Source: Polyangia bacterium
Lineage (GTDB): Bacteria > Myxococcota_A > Polyangia > Fen-1088
Assembly: GCA_036268875.1 (NCBI GenBank)
Contig: DATATI010000021.1
Coordinates: forward strand, 154,902-218,901
Direction of reading: 5' to 3'
DNA length: 64,000 nt
Shown: one piece after another, positions 25,330-34,500 of the stretch
How positions within the stretch are numbered: position 1 is the stretch's first letter
Layout of the letters: every line of letters begins with the position of its first letter
The notes under the pieces: model-generated
The model's database searches: none
What the model was told of the DNA's origin: nothing
Seen by the model: only the letters and a program-made list of their open reading frames with translations
Program-made: the position numbers and the translations under genes

Positions 25330-26694
25330 TCAGTCCGTCGACGAGAAGACCACCGCGCCCGGGTCGCGCTCCAGGCGGGGCGCGGTCGCCCGCGCCTTGG
25401 CCACCGCCTCCAGCTCTTGCTTGATGCGGGGGAAGTGATAGTGGAGGCGCCCGTCCTCGTCGGGTTCGACATCGCCGCCCAGGGCGACCAGCTCCTTGTC
25501 CAGGGCCGCCCCCAGCTCCTTGGTGGGGGCCAGGTCCTCGCGCCGGCGCGGCGCCAGCGAGGCGAAGATTCGCTGCAGCAGCGAGCGGCGCTGGTTGGCG
25601 GCGGCGCGCCGCGGGCGGCCGAGGCGCGCCTTCAGCCAGCGCACCAGGGGCACCCCGAAAAACACGCTGGAGAACGCCAGCGGAAAATCGCGCAGCAAGA
25701 AATCCCAGGCCGCCAGCGAGATGCGAAATTTGGCCTCGAACATCGGCACCACCCACAACGGCGCGCTGAGGTTGAAGGCGTTGAACAGACCGATCACCGT
25801 GTTGCGATCCGGGCTGTTGCCGGTCAGCACCGGCTCGGGTTCCAGCCGCTCCCAGGCCAGGCGCGGGCGCAACAGGCGATCCCCGATAGCCGCGCCCTCA
25901 ACGGTCTTGCGCAGGTCCTTGAAGACATACAGCACCACGCCGTCGTCGGTGACTTCGGGCTCGCCGTCATAGTCGACCATCAGGCGGGTCACTTCCTCTT
26001 CGGCGCGGGCAAAGTCCCAGCCCATCAAGCGCACCAGGTCGGCGGCAGCGATGCGCCCGTCATTGCCGCGAATGAATGACAGGAGCTCTTTTTCGTCGCG
26101 CAAGGGATCCACGGCCGGCAGCGGCGGGCCGAAGACGAAGGCGAACACGCTCTTGTAAAAAGGCGGTTGCCGCGGGCGCGCCGGCGCCCGGCCGTAGGGA
26201 TCGGGATTGCCACCGATGCCCCAGCCCCAGATCCAGAACAGGCCGCCAAAGCCGCCCCGATCGTCATCGTCGCGATCGTTGCTGCGCGCAAAGACCAGGG
26301 CGATCAACATGGCCACGAACGCCGTGAAATAGACCACCAGCGTGCCCATGATCGTCACCTTGAACAGGAACGAAAATCCCTTCCACAGGACGTTGCCGAT
26401 GGCCGCCGCGCGCTCGCGAAAAGGGACGGCGTCGCGGCGTTCGAATTGGGGATCGAATTGATAAAGCAGCTCGCCGCTCTCGGTGGCGCTGAGGTGGCTG
26501 CGATATTCTTTCAACAGCAGCGTCAGGCCACGTTGGGTCTCGTCCTGGGGCAGGCCCGACGCAGCCATGGCATCGGCGCGCGTAAGCTGGCCGTTTCGCC
26601 CGCGCAGCGCTTCCAGCAGGACCGTCTTGGCGCGCTGGTCGGTGTATCCCTTCTTCTCGATGGTCGGTTCAGCAGTGGCTGTCGCACGCGGCAT
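25330..26694 (-). CDS. Membrane protein with winged-helix-like domains, unknown function
   Basis: A 454-residue protein with no named family that I recognise. Residues ~12-75 look like a small helical winged-helix module (ALRGRNGQLTRADAMAASG). A hydrophobic span lies at ~105-135, followed by an Asp/Gly/Trp-rich low-complexity stretch. A second similar module (LLSFIRGNDGRIAAADLVRLMG) is at ~205-260. Further hydrophobic patches lie at ~310-350, and a basic then coiled C-terminus follows. The duplicated DNA-binding-like module on a membrane protein suggests a protein-interaction role. It lies upstream of dapL on the same strand with a 54-bp gap. Confidence 0.55.
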   Translation of the reverse strand: MPRATATAEPTIEKKGYTDQRAKTVLLEALRGRNGQLTRADAMAASGLPQDETQRGLTLLLKEYRSHLSATESGELLYQFDPQFERRDAVPFRERAAAIGNVLWKGFSFLFKVTIMGTLVVYFTAFVAMLIALVFARSNDRDDDDRGGFGGLFWIWGWGIGGNPDPYGRAPARPRQPPFYKSVFAFVFGPPLPAVDPLRDEKELLSFIRGNDGRIAAADLVRLMGWDFARAEEEVTRLMVDYDGEPEVTDDGVVLYVFKDLRKTVEGAAIGDRLLRPRLAWERLEPEPVLTGNSPDRNTVIGLFNAFNLSAPLWVVPMFEAKFRISLAAWDFLLRDFPLAFSSVFFGVPLVRWLKARLGRPRRAAANQRRSLLQRIFASLAPRRREDLAPTKELGAALDKELVALGGDVEPDEDGRLHYHFPRIKQELEAVAKARATAPRLERDPGAVVFSSTD

Positions 26695-26764
26695 CCTTGA
26701 TCACTTGTCTCAGGAACGGCCGCAGCGCAAGCCCGGAGAAACCGGAGCGTGTACACTGATTGCG

Positions 26765-27392
26765 GTGGACGAGTCCGAATCAGCCGCTGACAGCGACTGG
26801 CCGGCTGGCCTGGTGGCCGTAGGCGGCACGCTGGATCCCGATCGCTTGCTGTCGGCGTACCGGGTGGGCGTGTTTCCCTGGTCGTCGGATCCGATGCTGA
26901 CCTGGTGGTCGCCCGATCCCCGCGCGGTGTTCGACCTGGACGCCTTCCACCCCCACCGCACGGTGGCCCGCACGGCGCGCCGCTGCGGCTGGACGTTCGC
27001 CATCGATCGCGATTTTGCCGGCGTCATGCGGGCCTGCGCGGCGGCCACCGACGATCGCCCGGGCACGTGGATCACCGAGGAATTCATCCATTCGTACAGC
27101 GAGCTTTTTCGCCGCGGCCACGCCCACAGCGTCGAGGTCTACGAAGGCGACGAGCTGGTCGGCGGCCTTTACGGCGTGACCATCGGCGCCTTCTTCGGGG
27201 GCGAATCGATGTTCCACCGCCGCACCGACGCGTCGAAGGCGGCGGTTTCGTTCCTGGTGGAACGGCTGCGCGCCGGGGGTTTTCTGCTGCTGGACGCGCA
27301 GATGCCCACGCCGCACCTGGAACGCCTGGGCGCCACCACGCTGCCGCGCGACGAATACTTGGCCCAGTTGCGTCGGGCGCTAACCGTCCAGG

Positions 27393-27412
<20 letters not shown>
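26765..27412 (+). CDS. aat: Leucyl/phenylalanyl-tRNA-protein transferase
   Basis: N-end-rule enzyme that adds Leu or Phe from aminoacyl-tRNA to proteins with N-terminal Arg or Lys, marking them for ClpS/ClpAP degradation. It is 215 residues from GTG 26765, slightly short against ~230. Diagnostic blocks are GLVAVGGTLDPDRLLSAYRV, GVFPWSSDP, LTWWSPDPRAVF and GVTIGAFFGGESMF. Its 3' end overlaps the convergent FHA-GGDEF gene by 20 bp. Confidence 0.93.
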
Positions 27413-28340
<928 letters not shown>

Positions 28341-28370
28341 TTTGATATTTTAGCCGTTGGCGGTCGCACC

Positions 28371-29081
28371 TTGCAAACCCTCGTCGGAACTAGCGGTTAC
28401 AGCTATGCCCCCTGGAAGGGGCGTTTTTATCCCCAAAAGATTGCCGCGGCCGAGATGCTGCCCTACTACGCCGGCCATTTCCCGACTGTCGAGATCAACA
28501 ATACCTTCTATCGCATGCCGACCGCTGACCTGCTGCGCACCTGGGCCGGGCAGACGCCGGACAGCTTTCGTTTCGTCCTGAAAAGTCCGCGGCGAATCAC
28601 CCACGAAAAAAAATTGAGCGTCGACGGTGACGAGGTGGCGCGGCTTTACGAGGTGGCGACGGCGCTCGGTGAAAAACTGGGACCGGTGCTGTTTCAGCTG
28701 CCGCCGTTCATGCGCAAGGACACCGGCAAACTGACGGCATTTCTGGCCCAATTGCCGCCCACCGCGCGCGCCGCTTTCGAGTTCCGGCACGAATCATGGT
28801 TCGTGCCGGAAGTCTTCGAAGCCCTGCGCGCCCGCGACGCCGCCCTGTGCATCGCCGAGGCGGACGACTTTGCCACGCCCCTGGAAGCAACGGCGTCCTG
28901 GGGCTACCTGCGCCTGCGCCGGCAAGACTACGACGACGCTGCGCTGGGCAACTGGGCATCGCGCATCTCTGGACAGACGTGGAACCAGGCCTATGTCTTT
29001 CTCAAGCACGAGGACGAAGGAAGAGGGCCGGTGCTGGCGAAGAAGCTGATCGAGCTTCTGGGCTCTGGTGCCAACGGCTGA
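28371..29081 (+). CDS. DUF72 (YecE-like) protein
   Basis: Protein of about 236 residues with a TIM-barrel-like fold and unknown role. DUF72 landmarks are VGTSGYSYAPWKGRFYP at the N-terminus, FPTVEINNTFYRMP, FRFVLKSPRRITHEKKL and GPVLFQLPP. The frame is open far upstream, but that part is antisense to the GGDEF gene. The only plausible initiator close to the conserved N-terminus is TTG 28371. The 30-bp gap to the divergent GGDEF start contains a short AT-rich patch. Confidence 0.82.
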   Translation: MQTLVGTSGYSYAPWKGRFYPQKIAAAEMLPYYAGHFPTVEINNTFYRMPTADLLRTWAGQTPDSFRFVLKSPRRITHEKKLSVDGDEVARLYEVATALGEKLGPVLFQLPPFMRKDTGKLTAFLAQLPPTARAAFEFRHESWFVPEVFEALRARDAALCIAEADDFATPLEATASWGYLRLRRQDYDDAALGNWASRISGQTWNQAYVFLKHEDEGRGPVLAKKLIELLGSGANG

Positions 29082-29134
29082 TCGCGCGACTTGGTTTTTT
29101 GGAAGCGGCTTCACTGCGGAGTACAATCACCTAC

Positions 29135-30049
29135 ATGGCACGCGCAATCGCAGGCGGAACGATCTCATTCGGGCTGGTCTCCATCCCGGTCAAGCTGTAC
29201 TCGGCCACCCAGGCGTCGGCCGGGATTTCTTTCCATCTGCTGCACGCCAAGGACAACACGCGCCTCAAGCAGCAGTACATCTGTCCGCGCGACAACGAGA
29301 TCGTTCCGCGCGACGAGATGATCAAAGGGTACGAGTTCGCCAAGGATCAGTACGTGACCTTCTCGGGCGAGGAATTGAAAGCGCTAGAGGAGAAGGCCAC
29401 CCAGACCATCGAAATCGCCGAGTTCGTGCCGATGCAGAAGATCGACCCGGTCTATTTCGACAAGCCTTACTACCTGGGCGCGGAGAAAGGCGGCGAGAAG
29501 GCCTATCACCTGCTGTGCCAGGCGATGCGGGACACCGGCCGCTGCGGCCTGGCCCGCTATGCGGCGCGCGGCAAGCAATACCTGGTGCTGCTGCGCCCGA
29601 CCACCGAGGAGCCGGGCGGATTGGTCATGCAGCAGCTGCTGTATGCCGACGAGGTGCGCCCGTTCTCCGACGTGCCGATCGCCGAGGCCGACGTGCGCGA
29701 GCCGGAGCTCAAGCTGGCCAAGCAGCTCATTGACCAGATCGCCGTCGAGACCTTTGACCCCACGCAGTTCGAGGACGACGTCCGCAAGCGCACCCAGGAA
29801 GACATCGATCGCAAGGTGAAGGGCCAGGAGATCTCTGCCGCCGAGCCGGCGCCGGAGCCGGCGCGCATCATTGATTTGATGGAGGCTCTCAAGGCCAGCC
29901 TGAGCAAGAAAGGTCAGGACAACACCGCGGACGCCGAGGAGGGCGCGGACTCTGGTGACGGGCACGTCGGCGACCGGAGATCGCCGCGCCGGTCAGCACC
30001 GCGCGCCGAGAAGACCGAGGGCAAGCGCGCCCGCGGCGGCAAACGCTGA
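29135..30049 (+). CDS. ku: Non-homologous end-joining protein Ku
   Basis: Homodimeric ring protein that binds double-strand DNA ends and recruits LigD. It is 304 residues from ATG 29135. The core is typical (MARAIAGGTISFGLVSIPVKLY, HLLHAKDNTRLKQQYICP, RPTTEEPGGLVMQQLLYADEVR). The C-terminal ~45 residues are a basic Lys/Arg-rich tail, often used for DNA binding in bacterial Ku. No LigD gene is seen in the window; the neighbours are DUF72 and def. Confidence 0.95.
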   Translation: MARAIAGGTISFGLVSIPVKLYSATQASAGISFHLLHAKDNTRLKQQYICPRDNEIVPRDEMIKGYEFAKDQYVTFSGEELKALEEKATQTIEIAEFVPMQKIDPVYFDKPYYLGAEKGGEKAYHLLCQAMRDTGRCGLARYAARGKQYLVLLRPTTEEPGGLVMQQLLYADEVRPFSDVPIAEADVREPELKLAKQLIDQIAVETFDPTQFEDDVRKRTQEDIDRKVKGQEISAAEPAPEPARIIDLMEALKASLSKKGQDNTADAEEGADSGDGHVGDRRSPRRSAPRAEKTEGKRARGGKR

Positions 30050-30068
30050 GCCCCGCCGGCGGTTGTCG

Positions 30069-30632
30069 ATGCTCCTGAAGATCGTGCAGACCGGCGAGCT
30101 GGTGCTGCGCCAGCGTGCGCGCGATCTCACCAAGGCGGAAATCGAGAGCGCGGAGATCCAGACCTTGATCGAGCTCATGCGCGAGACCATGCGCGACGCG
30201 CCGGGCGTCGGCCTGGCGGCGCCGCAGATCGCCCAGCCGTTGCAGCTGGCGGTGATCGAGGACGTCGCCGCGGTCGAGGAGACCGAGCGCAGCCCGGTCC
30301 CCTTCCATGTCATCATCAACCCGCGCCTGACCTTGCACGGCGAGGTGGTCGAGTTCTTCGAAGGCTGCCTGAGCGTCGACGGCTTCCAGGCCGTGGTCCC
30401 GCGCGCCCACGACGTCACCGTCGAAGCGCTGGACCACCGGGGCGAGCCAATCTCGATCAAGGCGAGCGGCTGGTACGCCCGCATCCTGCAGCACGAGATC
30501 GATCACCTGAACGGCGTCCTTTACATCGATCGCATGCACACCCGAACCTTCTGCAGCGCGCGCAACGCCGCCCGCGTGTGGCAGGGACAAAAGCCATCCG
30601 CGGTGCTCGCCGCCGTGGGCCAGCCGCGCTAG
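30069..30632 (+). CDS. def: Peptide deformylase
   Basis: Metalloenzyme that removes the formyl group from nascent proteins. It is 187 residues from ATG 30069. All three motifs are present: GVGLAAPQ, EGCLSVDG (metal Cys) and QHEIDHLNG (HExxH type). It begins 20 bp after ku, so it is probably co-transcribed. A longer frame from 29955 lies inside ku and was not used. Confidence 0.96.
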   Translation: MLLKIVQTGELVLRQRARDLTKAEIESAEIQTLIELMRETMRDAPGVGLAAPQIAQPLQLAVIEDVAAVEETERSPVPFHVIINPRLTLHGEVVEFFEGCLSVDGFQAVVPRAHDVTVEALDHRGEPISIKASGWYARILQHEIDHLNGVLYIDRMHTRTFCSARNAARVWQGQKPSAVLAAVGQPR

Positions 30633-30659
30633 ACCGGGTTATAGTCGGAGCCGCGGGGA

Positions 30660-31511
30660 ATGAGCGGTTACAGCGCGAACGAGGTCGAGAAGATGCTGGG
30701 CCTGTCGCCGGCGCGCCTGCGCGCGTACGTGCGGGCCGGCCTTCTGACCCCCGAACGCGGCGCTGAAGGCGAGCTGCGCTTTTCGTTTCAGGATCTGCGG
30801 CTTCTGCGCAACGCCGAGGGTCTGGTGCGTGGCCGTATCGCCCCGCACCGGGTGCGGCGCGCCCTGCAAAGTGTGCGGGCCCGCCTGAACGGCGAGCAGC
30901 CGCTGTCGGCGGTGCAGCTGGAAGCCGAAGGCAGCGGCCTGGTGGTGCGCGACGGAGGCGCCCGCTGGCAGGCCGAGTCCGGACAGCTGCTGCTGGACCT
31001 GGCAGCGCCGTCCACGGTGCCCGCCCCGGCCGAGGCGTCGATCGCCCGGCTCCACCCGCCCCGCCCCGCCGCCGAAGCGGCTGCCGCCGAGGCGCCGCCT
31101 CTGTCTGCGCAACAACTTTACGAGTCGGCCGCGCGACAAGAGGAAATCGATCCCCAGCAGGCGCGCGAGACCTATCTGCAAGTCCTGACGCTGGTTCCTA
31201 CCCACGCTGACGCGCACATCGACCTCGGCAGGCTGCTGCACCAGTCGGGTGATCTCAGGGCAGCGGAGTTTCACTACCGCAACGCCTTGACCGCGCGGCC
31301 GGGGGACTCGACGGCGGCGTTCAATCTGGGCGTGGCGCTGGAGGACCAGGGGCAGGTCAGCGCCGCCATCGACGCCTACGAAAAAGCGCTGGCGTCGAAC
31401 CCGGAGAACGCCGACGCCCACTACAACGCCGCCCGGCTGTACGAAAAGGCGGGCGACTATCCGGCGGCGCTTCGACATCTGCGGGCGTACCGGCAACTGT
31501 CGAAGCGCTGA
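30660..31511 (+). CDS. MerR-type helix-turn-helix fused to TPR domain
   Basis: A 283-residue protein. Residues ~3-70 are a MerR-like winged helix (YSANEVEKMLGLSPARLRAYVRAGLL; FSFQDLRLLRNAEGL). A beta-rich and Pro-rich linker occupies ~85-150. Residues ~155-283 contain about four TPRs (HADAHIDLGRLLHQSGDLRA, STAAFNLGVALEDQGQVSA, ADAHYNAARLYEKAGDYPA). It lacks the usual MerR effector-binding Cys or coiled dimerisation helix. It is likely a regulator whose TPRs bind a protein partner. It follows def by 27 bp. Confidence 0.8.
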   Translation: MSGYSANEVEKMLGLSPARLRAYVRAGLLTPERGAEGELRFSFQDLRLLRNAEGLVRGRIAPHRVRRALQSVRARLNGEQPLSAVQLEAEGSGLVVRDGGARWQAESGQLLLDLAAPSTVPAPAEASIARLHPPRPAAEAAAAEAPPLSAQQLYESAARQEEIDPQQARETYLQVLTLVPTHADAHIDLGRLLHQSGDLRAAEFHYRNALTARPGDSTAAFNLGVALEDQGQVSAAIDAYEKALASNPENADAHYNAARLYEKAGDYPAALRHLRAYRQLSKR

Positions 31512-31527
31512 GCGTCGGCGCCGCGGG

Positions 31528-34500
31528 TTACTTCGGCGACAGGGCCACGCCGCGGAACACCGTGTTGGTGCCGGCGGTGGCGATCACCGTGTTGGTCACG
31601 GTGGTGCCGTCGTCGACGAAGACCACCAGGCGGCCATTGGCGTCCTCCGCCGTGCTGGCCACCAGCGTGACCTTGTTTCCCACGGCGCTGCCGGCCAGGC
31701 CGCGGAAACCAACCGGCGTCGGGCTGACGTTGAACGTGCCGGCCAAAGACCAGCTGGTGCCGCTGTTGGTCCACTTTTGTATGCCGCCGCTCGTGCTGTC
31801 ATCGGACAGGTACAGAGTGTCTGGCTTGCCGTCTCCTCCGGCCGGAACCAGATCCAACGTCACCATCCCGTAGACGCTGGGGGGAAGGTTGTTGTTGCTG
31901 TTGTTGTTCGGGATACCGTTCAGAGTCACCGCCAGCTGACCCGTCGTGGTCGGCAGGCCAGTGCCGATGGTGAACACGCTGGGGCTGGAGGCAACGTTCG
32001 ACGTCCCGTACAGCTGGCCGCCCGCGATCGTCAACCAGCGCACGTTGTTCAGAGACGCGTTCAACACCAGCGTGCCGCCGCTGGTCCCGAAGGGAACGAA
32101 CCACACGCCGCCGCTGCTGCCGCCGGCGCCCGCCACCCAGAAGCCTGTGCCGTCGGCGGACGTGGCGCCGCGCGCGTTGTTGGAATCGAACGCCGTCGCC
32201 AGCGTCGTCGACGTATCGACGTGGCCGGCGGCATCGACGCGGGCCACCGCCCGCTTGAAAGCGGAGGCCTTGGACGAGGCGACCTTGGAGGTGCCGATCG
32301 GCGCCGCGTACCCGGCCATGACCAGGTAGTGCCCGTCGGCGGACAGCGACAACTCGCCTTCCGACGACGCGGAACCAGACATCGTGAACGGATTGCCAGC
32401 AGGCGCTAACAGCGACACCGCCACGGTGGCGACCAACGTGCCGTCGAAGCGCCACTCGTCGACGGAAACGGCGGTGCCGCCGCTGCCCAACGCCGCCGAG
32501 CCATCGCCGAGGCGCACCACGCGGAAGGTCTGCGGCGACACACACGCGCCGTTGCCGTCGCACGACTGGCCCCCGTTCTGCGAGCAGGCGGTGCCGCTGG
32601 GCAGATTGCTGGTCGACGGCGCGCCTGCGGTGCACGTGCCGGCCGCGCACTGGTTAGCGCTGGACGGAGCGTCGCTGTTGTCGGCCAAGCTGGTCACCTG
32701 ACCGGCGCCGTCACAGACAGTGCGCTGGCAATCACCCTGCACTTGCGCCGCCACCGGTGTGCCCACGGCGGCTTTGGCGAAGCCGCATTGGCCTTGGGTG
32801 CAGCTCCGCTGCGCGCACTCGCTGTCCGCTCCGGGGCAGTCGGCCGCGATCAAGCAGCCGAGGCACGAGCCCGAGCCGTCGCAAAATCCGGCGCCGCACG
32901 ACAGCCCGGCCGCTGCGGCGACCACGCCGGGAACGCCGCTGGAACAGGTCTCGACGGTGCAGGGGTTGCCGTCGTCGGCGGGGGTGTCCGAATCGCTGAT
33001 CGCCGACAGAACCCCGCCCGCGCCGTCGCACTGATTGACGTGGCAGTCACCGACCACCTGAGCAGCGGTGGGCGTGCCCGCTGCTGAGTAGGCGACGCCG
33101 CAGGCGCCAGCGGCGCAGGTGCGAGCCATGCACTCGGTTTCGACCCCTCCGCAATCGGCGGCCGTCACGCACGACACGCACGAGCCGGCGCCGTCACACA
33201 ACGAACCGCCGCCTTGGTTGCAGATGGCACCGGCCACCACCGATGGATTGGTCGGCACGCCGTTCAAGCACAGGTCGGACGTGCACTGGTTGCCGTCGAC
33301 AGGAACGTCAGCCGGATCGATGGCGTTGACCGTGTTGCCAAAGCCGTCGCACTGGCTCGAGTGGCAGTCGCCCGTCACCTGCGTGCCCACCAGCGTGCCG
33401 GACGGCTGGACGGGCCCGCTGCAGGTCGCGGTGCCCGGATTGCACATGCCGGCGCGGTGACAAGCGTCGGCCGCGCTGCAGGTGACCGGCGTGGCGCCGT
33501 CGCACTGATCCAGGTACGCCACCTGCGCCGGCACATAGCCGGGCAGCGCCACCGGATCGATGGTGAAGACGTAGATCTTGGCGTCCTGATCGGGCAGGAA
33601 GTCGTTGTCGCTGGTGACGTACAAGGTGTGGCGCCCATCGGGCAGATCAGGTCCCAAGGCCAGACCTTCGATCTTCTCCGGGAACGACGCTCCGGCTAGG
33701 CCGAAGGCCGGATCCAGCAGATCCAAAAACAGCTTCTTCGACACGGCGGTCACGCCGGCGGGGATCCCGGTGGTCGGCAGCGCGGCGATGTTGCTGATGT
33801 CGGTAGCACTGGTGATGTCGATCAGGAAGTACTTCTTGAAAGCGGCGTCGGTGCCGCCATTGCCGTCGCGCTCGTCGACCAGGAACTGGTGGTCGTTGAT
33901 GGCCAGGATTTCGTTGGTGCCCAGGCTGGCGTTCTCCAGCGGATAGATGAACTCGCGGGTCTCTCCGTTGATGGTGTCGATCTCCAGCATGCGGATGTTG
34001 GTGCCGACGCGCTTGTTCTTCCCGGACAGGGCGCCGTCCTGGATGAGCGGGCTCTGCATCAAACCGTACAGCTTGCGACCGTCCGGGCTGATGGCCAGGC
34101 CTTCCATGCCGCGGTTGTCTTGCCGGCCCTTGGTGTTGGTCGGCGGCAGCTCGTCGTCTTCCTTGGCCGGATGATCGATGAGAAATTTGGCGGGCACGTT
34201 CAGCGAACGCAGCCGGTGGCCGTCGGCGGAGAATTCATAGACGAAGGGGCCGTATTCGTCAGAGATGAAGAATGTGCCGCTGGGGCTGGCGCGCAGACCT
34301 TCGACGTCCAGGCGCAAGCTGGCCGGCGAATTGGTGGCATCGAAGTTGATATTGCGTCCGTTGAACGCGGGCAGACCGGGCCCTTGATCCAGGACCGCGC
34401 CGGCCTTGAGGGTCGGCGTGACCTTGCCGCCGTCGAGCGACAAGTCCATCACGTAGTAGCGTTCGGTGTAGCTGTCGTCGCCGGCGTTCGGGCCACGATC

